Assembly (NCBI GenBank): GCA_964017155.1
Contig: OZ024854.1
Location: forward strand, 16,540,055 to 16,604,054
Direction of reading: 5' to 3'
DNA length: 64,000 nucleotides
Source of the DNA: Oasisia sp. SBJ-2009
Lineage: Eukaryota > Annelida > Polychaeta > Sabellida > Siboglinidae
The translations under genes were made by a program, and so were the position numbers. This document shows positions 1 through 14,200 of this stretch, piece after piece. The notes beneath the pieces were generated by a model. It had not been told where the DNA came from, did not search any database, and was given only the letters and a program-made list of their open reading frames with translations. Every line of letters starts with the position of its first letter. The stretch's first letter is position 1.

Positions 1-86
1 GCAGATGGAGATCAGTGAATCAGAGACTTGCCCAGAGGAAACGAAGAAGACACCAATCGATTTATGTAAAATTTCAGTAAAATAAA
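1..86 (+). other. Possible 3' end of an upstream transcript
   Basis: The first 85 bases are open in two + frames (one acidic, starting at 5 with MEISESETCPEETKK and stopping at 83; one basic, ending at 80) and run into AATAAA at 81-86. After this the base composition changes to the minisatellite. It may be the end of a gene or mobile element cut by the window edge. Neither frame is recognised. Confidence 0.2.
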
Positions 87-139
87 ATTATTTTTAAATG
101 GCAATGAATGTTTTTTGTTATAGATGTCGGGAATAGAAG

Positions 140-575
140 CTGGGTGGTTGTGCAAAAGTTGTTGGAAGATGCATACAAGCATATGTAATGGTTGCTGGAA
201 GGTTCCAAAACGGTTGTGGGAAGGTCACCTATGGGTTGCGTAATGGTTGCTGGAAGGGTCCAAAAAGGTTGTGGGAAGGTCACCTATAGGTTGAATAATG
301 GTTGCTGGAAGGGTCCAACAAGGTTGTGGGAAGGTCATAAATAGGTTGTGGGAAGGTCATCTATAGGTTGTATAATGGTTGCTGGAAGGGTCCAAAAAGG
401 TTGTGGGAAGGTCATAAATAGGTTGTGGGAAGGTCACCTATAGGTTGTATAATGGTTGCTGGAAGGGTCCAACAAGGTTGTGGGAAGGTCATAAATAGGT
501 TGTGGGAAGGTCATCTATAGGTTGCGTAACAGTTGCTGGAAGGTCACCAATAGGTTGCGTTTTGGTCGTGGAAAG
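140..575 (+). repeat. Minisatellite, about 58-bp and 80-bp units
   Basis: Direct repeats built from ggttgctggaagg, gtccaaaaaggttgtgggaa and ggtcacctataggttg. The basic unit is about 58 bp; later units carry an extra ggttgtgggaaggtcataaa block giving about 80 bp. Copies diverge at single bases. Not coding in any consistent frame. Confidence 0.85.
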
Positions 576-720
576 GTCATTTCACAACGTCATTTCGCAA
601 CGTCGCCGCACCGTCATTTGGTGTCTACAGAATGACGTCATAGTGACGTCACTTCGCAACGTCATCATGACCAAAACGTGACGTCGCGGCTACGTCATTA
701 CAACGTCATTTTGTTTGCTG
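558..720. repeat. Inverted repeat with CRE-like palindromes
   Basis: A perfect 10-bp inverted repeat, cgttttggtc at 558-567 and gaccaaaacg at 669-678, brackets a cluster of acgtca/tgacgt words. Two complete TGACGTCA palindromes lie 3 bp apart at 633-640 and 644-651. Directly joined to the minisatellite, so it is probably the terminal part of a repetitive element rather than an evolved enhancer. Confidence 0.6.
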
Positions 721-2261
721 GGGTGGCATGTACCAAATGTGTGACCACTGTGCAGACTGCTGTGTAGCGTACGTTCATACCGCCGCGATTACTGGGTCTG
801 GATCACTGAACTGAAATGCAGTTGCAAACTGCTCCTTATAGTTTATCATATATATTTGTAAAAAAAACAATTTTTTTTACCTCAGTGTGTGATATTGAGA
901 TGGGTATGACTTTGAAATAGCACTTTATATCCAATATTACCTATATTATTGGGTCATTTTTTCGGATTAAATAATTTTTCTTCTTCCAGTAATTCGATCA
1001 ATTATGACGACTTTCACTTATGTCGGCCTTTTAGCAACTTTTTTCTATTCACCTGTCTTCAGGGCCTAGTAACTTATTCTACACCCACGATGGAAGCTAG
1101 TGTACTCTACATGTGCTTTATTAGCAGTATTTCATATAGTACATATTTCTATAGCAGATCTGTTTGTCAACCTTGACATATCTCTTGGCGATGTATCTGT
1201 GTAAATAAATTTAAGACGAGCCAGTCACTATAAGCCGCATATTGATTAGCATAAGAAATCTCACTATGCCAATGTTAGTGATATGATGCACAAATAAACA
1301 TAATTTATTATACATTTGAAATATTAACCTCATTTGAAAGATTATATATTTAGATATTTATTCACACATCAATAGCTTTTTGAAATATTATCAAGTTCAA
1401 AGATGCAGTTAGATTAGATATTAGATTACTCCAAGAAGGCCGTCATTACAGCAGAGCAATCCTGATTAACTAAAATGCATTACATGCCATTTGTATGAAA
1501 ATTTCAGAGTAGTATTCCATATTTATATAACTACTAGCCTAACTTCAGAAAATGTCCTCAACGTGCTAGGAAGATATACTTATCCGAACATATCGCAATT
1601 CACTCATCAAAATGAATCAAAATTAAATAAGCGATCTAAAAATTAAGTCTCCCTGGGCCTCCCCTCATGGGTTGAAAAAAACTAGTGGTATGCGTGCGTG
1701 CGTGCGTGCGTGCATGTGTGTGTGTGTATCCTTAAAATAACAGGTTCAGGCTACGATTTGATAAACAGTTTCTATCGATGATCCTGCTTGTCGATCTTGT
1801 AACTGCGTCCGTGCAATTTAATGTTAAATTTGCAACAAAACTCTTGGTCCTGAATTAAGAAACTACACCTGGAAGATGATTATGCAGTGTAACAAATGCC
1901 ATGGTCACATATAGAGAGAGGGGGAGCCATAGAGGGAAGGAGGGAGGGAGATAGGGAGAGAGGGAGGAGAGGGGGGAGGGAAACAGAGAGAGGGAGGGAG
2001 AGTGGGAGGGAGAGATGGAGAGAGGGAGAGAGGGAGAGAGGGAGAGAGGGAGAGAGGGAGAGGGAGAGAGAGGGAGAGGACAGTTTGAAAAGCAAATTGA
2101 GAGTGACAGAAACGTTTTCAACACATAGCGGATATGATTGAATATTCGCACTACAATTAATACGGTTAATTGACATGCATGTCATAGTGCATCATCTCTA
2201 AACACAGCTAGTGCATGGGCTCCCGAGACCTTCTCCCATGCACATGTACGCACGCACGCAT

Positions 2262-2292
<31 letters not shown>

Positions 2293-2889
2293 CACACATT
2301 ATGCAGGCGTGCGCATACACCGCCCCTTAATTAGGCTATATTATAACGCGCTCGCGCGCACACACGTACGCAAACGTACGTTAATCTGAACAGAGACTAC
2401 GTACGTTACGTATGCCTATACGTTAACATGTTTTAACGTGTTCTCACTAGAACAAAAAGGGCCAACACATCCAAAAGTTCCCATGGTAATTATACAAAAT
2501 TAAAGGGTATCACTTCGATCGAGAAACTTCAACTCTCCCTAGAATTACCCATAGGCCCTATGTATAGGGTATACACATGATCCCACCGGGACGTTAATAC
2601 AGGAAAAATGCACACACACGGGCACTGAACACTCGCACATATATACGTGCACGCACACGTGCAGCTAGCGACAATTTAAAAGAAATAGTTTGATTGATAT
2701 TATAATTATTATTAAATCTTCGAAGCCAGTAGTACGTATACATGAACGACTGCCGCGCTGGCTGAGCTGGAAGCTCTACTGAAAGTAGTACTGAGTACAA
2801 CGACGTAATCGATGCCGCATTCAAAATAGTACCGCGACTACATTCCCTGCTATTGAGATATCGCGCTGCAAATACATGAAGTTCTTTAT
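721..2889. other. Upstream non-coding region with microsatellites
   Basis: No gene seen. It holds a (GCGT)n/(GT)n tract at 1690-1728, a purine-only (GAGAGGGA)-type tract at about 1910-2085 and a (GCAC)n tract at about 2249-2298. Open frames over these tracts are low-complexity artefacts. Confidence 0.7.
1910..2085. repeat. Purine-rich low-complexity tract
   Basis: Almost pure G and A on the + strand, built from gagaggga units. Such polypurine mirror-like tracts can form triplex DNA. It lies about 1 kb upstream of exon 1. Confidence 0.85.
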
Positions 2890-3117
2890 TATTGGCTACA
2901 TATTTGGATATAAAAGGTGCTTATTTATACAAATAATTATTCATGATTAAACAACCTTATTTATCCAGCGGAGTAGTTTCAGAACGCTGCACGCGGATGG
3001 AGAAAACGAAGCAGCGGCAAGATGACGCTAGCACGCCAGCATAATGTTCTCGGAACTGGAATGGTGTTACATGTTTTGTAGATTTATGCGTTGATGTAGG
3101 AATATTGCGTACGAAGC
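2890..3117 (+). promoter_or_regulatory. Candidate core promoter and 5' UTR of the ERG gene
   Basis: TATAAAAG at 2909-2916, with an inverted CCAAT box (ATTGG) at about 2890-2894, stands 202 nt before the ATG. The sequence from about 2960 to 3360 is richer in CpG than its surroundings. Transcription might start near 2940 and run directly into coding exon 1. No transcript evidence is available, and an additional upstream non-coding exon cannot be excluded. Confidence 0.3.
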
Positions 3118-3193
3118 ATGCCCGTCCGGAGGGGGCATGTCGCCCCACAGAACACATTTATTGATACGATCATTCGGAAATTCGACGGACAAA
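3118..3193 (+). CDS. KCNH2-like: ERG exon 1: N-terminal cap of the eag domain
   Basis: Encodes residues 1-25, beginning [14 protein letters not shown] and ending RKFDGQ, almost identical to the vertebrate ERG N-terminal cap. This segment slows deactivation by contacting the gating machinery. The exon is 76 nt, the length I recall for human KCNH2 exon 1, and ends in phase 1 at a consensus donor (A|gtaagt). The ATG has A at -3, and an in-frame TAG at 3097-3099 lies 21 nt upstream, so this is the true start. It is too short to show as a long ORF. Confidence 0.96.
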
Positions 3194-5236
3194 GTAAGTG
3201 AAACGAATAGCCGAATTTTAGCAAGGTTCTAGGCGCACTGCTCCGGCTTTCCCGTTTCGGATGTCGACTGTTAGCGGGCCGCGATCATTACTAAGGAAAC
3301 GGAAGCGAAGCACTTACCCCGCCGGCATGGGGTGAGGAGTACGTTACGCGTGTCCATTGTGTTCAAACTGACTCAACGACGAGCTGCCATGTATGACAAC
3401 ATGCGTCAGTCTTCGCCTCTAGAAACCGTTTATTCGTTATTTGTTTTGACTTGATGACTGAGTAATTCTAGTACTACTAATAGTGATTATTTTCATGTCG
3501 ATTTGTCCTGACCTGTAATGTGACTTATGTGCTTTTAGTTGTGGCTGCGCATGTAGTACTTCTACTTGGTAAACAACGTGTCAAAATCTGATCGAGTCCA
3601 GGCACATGCAAGCTCTGTGACTGTGTAGTAGCCTTAGCACAGCCAATAATGACGTAAGATCTTTTCTAGGCAAAGGCTCGCCCTTCTACTCTAGTAGTAT
3701 TTACTAATGTTTATAGACTATAGATAGCTTATTATTATTATTGCATGCATGCACTGAACTTGAGCCTGCGACTGAAGTTACAACATAAAGTAATAGCAAT
3801 ATATTGAGACTATATTGAATAACCTTAAGCGCCTCTGAACGGAAATATTTATTTAAAAAAAAAACCGGTGGATTTTGTTCTTTGTTCCTATCATGGCACG
3901 TTTCCAGGAAAAACTGGTTAAAGACAAGACAGTGGGAATAACCCGGTATTTACCGGGAAAATTGTATTTACCAGGAAATATGTGGGAATAACTCCATTGC
4001 CTAGTTCCTATCCATTTATAATTTAGTTAATATTTATCTAAAGCTAACAAGTTTACTATAGTTACTAGTTCAGGTGTATCCTTGTATTTGTTTAAAGCAT
4101 GAAGTCAACAAGATATTCAAAAGAATATTTATCATTTAGTAACAAATGTCAGTGTCATTCTCACACGGACTGCCAATCTAGGGAAGGCGGTTCAATCCCA
4201 CCTACTGCCGTTTCGAATCTTATGCAATTTCATTCACCCTACATTTGTCTGTTTCGTTTGGAAGAGACACTGGTGGTCCGTTCTATCTGGTGTCTATGCC
4301 AACCTTGCCAGTACAACACGGAATACATGGATTATATTCTCCAGGTATCGTTTTTTTATTAATGATGTTTCTCAAAGAAAGTATAATAAACCAGGTGGCA
4401 CTGCTATGCATCTTGGGCCTTGTGGCGTCAACCGCCAGCATCCCGTTACCTAGTTACGCTACTGTAGCATTTACATTTTTCCAGGTGTTAAATAGTATTC
4501 AGGTGACATTTCTGTACATGTGTGAGTTGGTCAATGTCATTAATTAGATTAACGCTTCCCGCTGAATCTCAGTAAATACATTTTTTGTCTGATTTATATC
4601 GGCTACTATGAATAACCTTTCAGCAAAGTTATTTGTCATATATTAACATTTATAAGGCAAACCGGTTTTGAGGCATGTTTTGATAGCAAGCTCATATCAC
4701 ACGACTGCAGTGCGCCATAATCAGTAACAGTGATTTAAACAAACGTGTATTGAATGAAATTTTAAGCAAATCTTCACAATAATAACTACAGGAGAGTCAA
4801 TGAACAGTTTGTGGTATTTACGCCATAAATGCCTTGCGTTTCGTTGGACATTGAATGATTTAACATTTATTATTGCACATGCGCAGAAATATCATGCGGA
4901 TATTATTTAATGAAAAAAAGTAAGTGCGACACCGCGTTCATTCAAATTATATCCAACATTTGTTAACACGTTGTAGACATGCCTTATATTTTTAACAGTT
5001 GGAGCCTAAAAGAATTCAAAGATGAACTGAAAACAGAAATAAACAGCATGTGTGCATGTAAAGAATGTGATTATGTCACTGGCCTGAGTTGCTCTATGCA
5101 GAGACCCCTCCACCCGTCATTTGGATGGGTAAAACCTGTTTTTTGGGTGGACGGGTAAAAAATTAAGGAAAAAATAGGTCTTCAACATAAATCATAGGTA
5201 TTGTCAGTTATGCGTTAGAAATGAGTGTAAATGGTG

Positions 5237-5275
<39 letters not shown>

Positions 5276-8200
5276 CATGCGTGCGTGCGTGCGTGTGTGT
5301 TTGTAGTCCGTATTGGATAAACAAAAATACATTTAAAGTTTGTAAACTGGCTTAACAGTTGATATCCATGTGTCCACCAAAAATGTGTGACTGGCAAAAA
5401 GTTGATCCTTCATAAAGTCCTGACTGGGGGTCCATATTCTATCTGACACCAGCTAAACATCCAGACAAACTGACTGCCTTGGCCATCACTGGGGTCAGTG
5501 ATTGAGTACTGTCAATGGCAAGGTCTAAATTGGACTCTAAGAAGTGAGAACTACACAATTACCTAATGGTGGAGAAATGGCTTCACAGATGAGCTACACA
5601 TAGAATGCCTCAGACTCACCCACAGTGTCATTTCCACTGTGCCCTTGGTTCACAGAGCATTTGCACTAACTGATCTATGTCACCTGTTTGAGATTTCAAG
5701 TGCTGTTGAAATGTATTTAAAATTTAAAAAGCCTAAGAAATATACAAATTCTGTCACGGTATTATCAAATGTCACACGCGTAGCGTAGTGTTACATTAAC
5801 TGTCACCAGTCAGCAGGGCTTTATGCAGTCCCTGACCAAATTATTGCCAGTCATGTCACACATGTTTTGTTGGACAGAACTGGACACATGGATGTTAACT
5901 GTTAAGCAGGGCTTTATGCAGGACCAAATTATTGCCAGTCACACATGTTTTGGTGGACACATAGATGTTAACTGTTAAGCCAGTTTACAAACTTTAAAAT
6001 GTGTCTGATGACCTGAAATGGACTACAAACACCCATGTGATACCATTATTTTTTTACACTCACTTCTAATGCATAACTGACAATATCTACGGTTTTGGAG
6101 TACCTTTTTGTGCCTTCATTTTCCCCCCATCCACCCCTGTTTCTACCCGTCCACAGCGGTTTTTAACCGTCCAAATGACGGGTGGACAGGTCTCTGCATA
6201 AAGCTATGCCAGTCAGTGGGCAGACGGACACTGCACTGAGATCATGTTTGAGCTCGACTGAGACGGTAGACGTCACATGTGTTTTTGACCAAGTGGAAGT
6301 TTTTGGTACCTGTACAGGGTACTGATGGCATTATATATATCTGTATCATATTGCAGACAGACTTTGTATACATGTGGAAAGGTGAGGTTGGTTTCAGTTG
6401 TTAAATTGTTTAAAATGACCAGTTTATTTTATCAACATGTGCAGCAGTTCTAAAAAAATGACATTTCAACTTTTTAGGCACAATTTTTTTATTAATTATA
6501 GTATCTATATATTGTTCATAGCATGCATTCATGATTGTTGAAATGCTGCTTAAGGTCAAATAAAAAGTCAAACTAATTCATGGAGTTTATTATTTTGTGA
6601 CAGTGTTTCTGAAAATATAATTTTTAATTTACCTCATTACTCATAAATTTCAGTCATGAATACATAAAATACAACTATTGGCAAATACTAACTAGTGTCA
6701 TCTAATGGACAAAAGGTTTCAAAGCAATTAACTTCCACATTTGCTGACTGCCAAATAGCTTGAACTATCCTTGAGATACATACATGTCCACATGATGGTA
6801 CTACAGCAAAAATATACAAAAACTGTTACTGCTAAACACGTGGGTTTCCCAGTCACAGTGTAGGCGTTGCTGGCTGCCATGTGAAGCACTCACATACGAT
6901 GTACCATCAGTGTATGAGTTATCATTCTCAAGTGCTCTTAGCTCAGAGCATTTAACCTAATGCATTTTCTTTGTGTTCCAGGGCCTGACAATTGCGTTGC
7001 CATGACAGTGTAACTCCCTAAATAACAGTGAAGTAATAGGACCATTTTGATATTGATGTCTGTATAGAGCAGGTTTTGGAGTAGCTTGGGAGACTGCTAT
7101 CAGACTCGAAAACAAAACAATACAATTTACTAGTCTTGCACAAAAATCCGAGGAATCTGAATTCTGCAGCATGCATAACAACTACGTTTCAAGCAAGACC
7201 AAACTGTGCATTCATTTATCCTGGGATACATATGTAGCATGCAAAATATGCATTTATTTATCCTGGGTACATGTGAAGCATGCAAAATGTGCATTTATTT
7301 ATCCTGTGTACATCTAAATCAATCAACTTGATTAATTAATCAAGCTGTAGTGGTAACATAATTCTGTATGTTAATTTTCTTCTTCTGGACAGCTTTCACT
7401 CAGGTGCGAGATTTAAAGCAATTAGTATGTATTCAGTAACCTGTCAGAAAATAAATAAAGGTTTAATAGATTTTTGGTTTGAAGTTGACTGTTTAAAATA
7501 ACAATTACGAGTCGCTTCTGTGTTTGTTCTGGGTCATGTGACAATTTGCTGATCAGTTGTGCACGATTTACGTAACAATTGCAAATGACTTCCTACCAAA
7601 TGTCGTTTACGAATACTCCAGGAACCTGTCTGGTCTGTGTCCGTTGCACCATCCGCAGGGTGAACAGTTTTGCTAGTGATAATCAATAAAGATGTCAACA
7701 GGTGGATGGATTTGCTGAGGAATTTAAGAAGTGTTCAGATGACTGTGAAATGTTCCTATATTTCTTTCTGACCTACCAATGCAAACTTTCAAAAATAAAC
7801 TGTTCACATTATGACAAATTATATATTATAACTCAAAAACTTTGGTTTGTTTATGATTACAAAAACATTGTCATGATTAAAGCAGTTGCAAACATATACA
7901 TAATTACACTTACATCATTTCAGTTATTTTGGTTACCTTGATTAGATATAAAAACGAAATTCTGTTGCCGAAATGTTGCTCAATCTTAGTTAAAAGATCA
8001 CTTTGTCTTCAGATCTGCTACAGTTTTACAAGTCTGGGCTGGTGACGTTTTGGAGGACACTGTGTTAGTATCTAAGACAAACAAGAACTAAGAAGGAACC
8101 TACTTTGTGATCCACCGACAATCACCATTCCTGCACAGGCCGTGTATGTAATCAAGTTAATCTCATTAATCGCTAGATTTCCAGCAATTCATTAATCATC

Positions 8201-11200
8201 CGTTATGATTTATTCCCGAATGCGTCCACGTGGACACCTGCAACATAAACCACCTGCGTGTGTCAGAGATATTCCGAGATCCTGGTAATATCCCTGCGTA
8301 ATCTGTGCCTGTCTGAAGATAGGTTGAGCAAACTCTCTGGAGATGAATGGCTTAGTGCACCAGTGTGCCAAGGAATTCATTTACTCACTTGCATCATTCA
8401 GGACAGGTTCTTGGATGGTAATTTTCTTGTATCGTAAACTGCCTATAGAACTCCGTAGTAGTTCATTTATTCTAGTATTAGTAGCAATTTTTTTCGTAGC
8501 AATTTTTTGTCTTTGTAACAAGAATTCCAGATAATAGCTATAAAACAATATATTCACGTTGACCATTTTATGTAATCAAAATATTAAAACTAATAGCATT
8601 GTTATCCTTTATATTGTAATGGTTTAAATTACAAATGGCTTATATTGGTGAACATACACACACAGGATTAATTGAGGTAAACAATTCTTACACATTTATG
8701 TACAGGACTTAGTTATCTGTGTAAGTTCTAGATCTATCTGCAGTAGGAAATGTTCTGATACTCTTCCACTAGCACCTGCTAAGCCCTGCTGTAGTATTGT
8801 TTGTGTGATGTGAGGTCAATGTGACTTTCCTTTCCCCATCAATATTTACAAGTCATCATTAATCTCAGCTCTGAATCAGCGGGTTCATGAAAACCACACT
8901 ACATCATGGGTACAGAGTTAACATTCGTTAACAGAAACTATCCCAGGCTGTAGGGGTCATTGTCCCCACATTGGCAGCATCTGAATCACTTTATTTATGG
9001 CTCTTGGTCGTTCCTAGAAACACCTTTATGACAGCTCAAATTTCTAGGTGGTAGACCACACACACCTCAGTTGAGCAGTTCCTGGAAGAAGCGTCCAATT
9101 CTGTGGATCTGAGTCAACTCATTTTGTGAACTGGACCTGTCTTTGAATAGTGTTCATATAGAGTTTGTTATTGTTCATCTACTTCTAATCTTCAAGTGGA
9201 CAGGTGTCTGCGGGGGACAGTATCTGTATGAATTCATGAGGTACACTTCCCCTATTTATTGTTCATTGTGCATGATTTTGTAAAGATGGGGACTATTAAT
9301 TGATCCCAAATTTAGATGCAGTTAGTTTTGTGTTTACACATGCTGTCCTTGTTTGCTGACCAGTGGTTCTCGATCCAAATGAACTCACCGATGCTCTCAT
9401 AACTGCTTTTTATGAAACAGTGACCTGCACTTTGGACTGACCTCAATAAAATCAGATGGATGAGGAACAAAGGTTAGTCTTCAGATGTCTCTAACATATT
9501 TTCTGTAGACCTAACACTAAGAATGATCAATGTGTAAGGAGTTGACACATCAACCGAGAAAGCCTAAGTTCCAATATGTTCTGCAGACTTCTTATTTTAG
9601 CCTGGTAACATGTAGTGCCATGCAAGTGCAGCCATGCATGCACATCGCGTGCTGTGTTCGCCTGACGGCAGAATTGACCAATACGCCGATTGCGACTCCT
9701 GTTGCCTGCACTTTGACGTTATTGATCTGATCCTTCGTTCTCACAGACAACAGGAAGACGGGGATCAGCAAGTCACGCAGAAACAAGTGCGTGTTGTGCT
9801 GTGAAACATTCGTGTAGCTCCTTATGCATTTAGGGATCGTCTCAAAGCATTTGCGTATGGCACAACATGAAGCTTAATCGCAGTAGGCAAACTTTTAAAT
9901 AAAGAGACGAAACCTGTTAGGTAATTAGCAGTGCAATGAAGTTTGTTGGATTAGTTGCATATATTATAAATTTTGTTTTGGCAGGAATGCACCTGTGTCA
10001 AAGCAACATCTGGAATAAGTGACATTTAACATACTTAATGATAATAGCACAATACAGTTAGTGAAACAAATTTATCATTTGGTAAGCAGTATACATTCAG
10101 CATATATTTAAGAAATAAAACAGTTTAATAAAAATTAAAATAATATGTTAACAAATAACATTTACAAAATGTATTGATAATTCTGCTTGACTCCCAACCA
10201 GTAGGAATTACAAATACATGTAGTCTTCATAAGCTACAGACGCTGAGACTTGAATGTACAATTTTATAATACAAAAGCATCTGTCATACTTAAAGGACAA
10301 AAAAAGGCTACGGTTTCGTGTCATACACCTAATAGAGTTTATACAAAGTAACAATTTCCACATATACTCAATTTTTTAATGTCAGCGGTTTACTCAGAAT
10401 GTGACTTTAAAGTCTAAAATTGTAACGAAATCCACAATGGTCTAGACGCCGCCATAGGTGAAGGGTTAACTTGGCTTGGCCATTCAGCGCGCGGCATTCT
10501 ATATCTCTGCTGAAGCCGGTCAGCTTCCTGCGACGTTGTTAAGGGTCAACAACTTCGAGTTTTTGACAGTTCGTTCAGCTGGCGTAACATCTAGCAGCTG
10601 CTTATAGACGTATATCTAAATTTGTGGTTAAATCTATGGTAAACTTGAGTAATTATGCCTTAGTGTTCGGCGTACGGTTGCAATAATAGTTGAAACAACC
10701 GGTAGTATTGAAGCAATGGATTCACATTGGTGATTTGCGGGCGTACTGTTTGGAATCCCTCCAGTCCAAGTACAGTTCACTTTGCTCGGTCCATTTTGAG
10801 GAGAAATGCTTTGAAGTAGACATGTATCATCAGTTGATGGGATGATTTCAGCGATAACAATAATAGACAACTTTATATTTACCGTCATCAGCATGTTACG
10901 CGCGTTGCCGAGTTGCAGCCATTTCATGATAACAGCCAAACCCCATGCAGGGAATCTACGTGGAGAGCGCCTCACCATCGTGATGTCATTCTTCGTCTAA
11001 GATGGGGTAGCTCATAGTATTTGGATGGCTGGGTGTTAAATAATTTTTTTTTGGTAAACCGCTTGGGGTTAAGAAATTGAGTATATGTGGAAATTGTTAC
11101 TTTATATTAACTCTATTAGGTGTATGCCACGAAACAGTTAACTTTGTTTGTCCTTTAAATCATTGAAAATCCACGCTCAGAGGAACAGCGAAACAACATG

Positions 11201-14200
11201 ATTATCTGCTAAGCAAACTTGAAATCATTAAACAAAGATCAAATTGTGAACAGCCATCAAGAATACAATAGGGATGTAAAGACTGAAAAGCTGGTTATTA
11301 GGATAAGTGAGATGACAGCAAAATTTGTTCACTTTTTGAGCGTCTGTTACAAAGCATATGATGATAGTCCTCCAAGAGACTTTACAGATGTCTATCGATC
11401 GACCAGACTTAATCGCATACCAACTTTGGTTGTGTTGATATCAGGCACCAGAGACACAGTGTCTCTTCTATTGCACATCTGGCAGATATTTTGAGCAAGC
11501 TTTCTAGATTTGTAAATAGCGGTAGATCTGTATGTCCATTTTTCAAATGAAAACTGTGAAGACTGCTTCATTCTTCGAAATCTTAGTCCATCAAAAATAT
11601 GTCAAAACATCTGCATCTTTTTTGGTCATGTAAACAAATTTGACCAAAATTATGAACATAGTAATCATAAATCCATGATGGATGATTTTACTTGAATAAT
11701 AGAACAAGCCTACTGTGTTGAAATAATTATTTATTTGTAGATGTTACAGAAATAGCATTCACACAGTTCAATTAAACTCACAAAACCAGGAGGCGTTGCT
11801 TCAATGAATATTTTATCAAGCTATGCGTGAGGTATTCAGAAATTATTTGGCTGGTCAATTTGTATACATCAAGTGACGTGCTTGTAACTAGACCACATTT
11901 CTAATGGACACTATGCAGGTTTATTGATATTTTATTGTTGCTGAAAACTGGTGTACTGCTAGAGGCCTCGAGTACACAGTATATAATGTGCATGAGTAGG
12001 CTGTTTCCTGGTTGTTGTCTGGTTAACACTTACCAGTAAATTAAACTCCTTCAAAACCTTCTGCCAAGTACTAGTCTAAACCCTGAGGCGACCACACCTG
12101 GACTAGAAGTTCTAGTTGGGTGCACACAGATGCTCAAAATAACAATCTAAATTAAAACCAAACACACGATTATCTGGACGCGTGGCACTCTATTAACGCC
12201 TTACGTGTTTCTAGAATTATGATCAAGACAATAATTATTTATAACCGGTGTTTAGCGCAGTCAGGAAGACTAAGTTTGGAATCCATTTACTGATCAACAT
12301 TTGTTACAGCTTGGCTTGGATAATTTGGTTCAACCCAGTTTATCTGTTTGTTTTCATGTGAGTGTATAGACATGTGTCAAAAGTGGGGGACACTGGGTTT
12401 TAAAGTTGTAAATTTGTGTGGATGCCAAAATAGGTGCCTGTTCCAGGAATAGAATACTGGTAGTTGTGGAGAGAGTTTGTTAGTATTGACTGCAGTAGAT
12501 CATTAATGCATCACGCAATGCTTGAGAATTGTCATTACCTCACTAAGTGGCCAGTTTGAACCTGCTCACGCGTCCTAGTCCGAATTAGTAAGCACTCATG
12601 GCATTACTGCAGTCATCTCAACGATGTTACAAACCTTGCAAGTCACATTCAATCACATTAGTTGGCATATGTACAAATAATATGCAAGCTGTCGGCTAAT
12701 GTGAATGTTTATGTGATATGATAGAAATCAGCAATGGTGGTTATAGAACATGTAATATTTTATGATATGATGATGTCAACCAAATTATTACAGAGATAAA
12801 AGTTTTTTTGAGATTGTACAGTTGCATTTATAATGTGTGAAATAAAAAGATTTTATTGTTATGATGTCCAAAAATGTCTCGTTCATTTCATTACACCCAC
12901 TTGGACAGAGATGGTTTCCCCGTTTGTTAAGAGTTGGGACATGTAGAACTGTGTGGTATTATGCGGAGTCTACATCTAATTGTATCACTACTAGCTTAGG
13001 TAGCTTACCCCTGCCCTAGAACCTCAAACCAGGTATAAAATGTACACTAATTGTGGTGATGTGAAATGGAGATCACCACTCATTTCTCTTCAGGAAAAGG
13101 CACAGGAGGAAAACAGTTGTCAAAATCATGTAATTTTAAATAACTGTCACTGTGTCTTTTAAAATACATGGATCATCAGTTTGTAGATCAGAAGCCATTC
13201 CAGTATTCTGGACATTGATTTGTTCCTTTGACTGTTTAATTTTTGCTGTTACATTCAGCAAATAATAATGTTGGTAATCCAAGGGGCAGTAAAATCTAAA
13301 ATAACTACCTTTGTGTGTTTTTCAAATGGTGTATCAGTTTGTATATCAATGACCAACTGTTCAAGTAACAAAATAAATACAGAAACAGGCAAGTGGACAT
13401 CAGTATTTGATGGGGGTAGACTTACAATGCTCTAATTCTAAACATAGTGTATTAAATGTTGTAATCAAATGAGTGTTGATATGGACATGAGTGTCAGTGT
13501 GGAGACTGGAGACATTAACTAAATCTGCCTAGCCAGTCCAACTATAAGTGTCCACAATAGCTGGAAACAAAGATGTTTTTATAGTCAATTCCAGTGCCAT
13601 TGAAAGAAATTCTGATGTCAAGCTCGTCGTGGCTAGTACCTTGATTCATCTATCCTTCCGAAATATAAATGTTATAAATTTTGTCTGAAAAAGGTGATCT
13701 AGTAAATAAAGGAAAAACTGTCTCTTAGAGTCAGCCTGCTTAGAGTAGTGATTTGTAAAAATGTTTGTAAGCGACTGACCTCTCTCTTACCATCACTACG
13801 AGGACTTCCACTTATAAGATCTTTTTTCTGCAGCGCACTACTTTCTTGATTTTTGTTATTCGTTATAAATTATATCTATCTGCTCACCATCATATTTTCT
13901 CAATTTCTTTTATTTTGTATGCATACACATGAATGTATCCCATGAGAAGTTAGCATACTTAAGTATTGCGATACATGTACAGTTTAACTAGAGCTTGATG
14001 TATGCCTTCAGTTTTGTGTGTGCAATAAAACTTTATTGTTCCTGAATGGAAATTCATCTGCAGTGTTCGGTAAAATAAGAGAGTAAAAAGTATAACAAAT
14101 ACAGATGATTACATTATTAAATTAGTATGTAAACCTTAATCATGATAAAATAAAAACTAATCTATAATGTAATTGTAATCATAATTATAATTGTGGTCGT

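Noticed and set aside
1855..2185. Ser/Leu/Pro-rich and Arg/Glu-rich frames
   Set aside because: Generated by the (GAGAGGGA)n purine tract.
10634..10978. 114-codon - strand frame as a gene
   Set aside because: Lies wholly inside an inverted-repeat MITE, no recognisable domain; kept only as an observation on the element.
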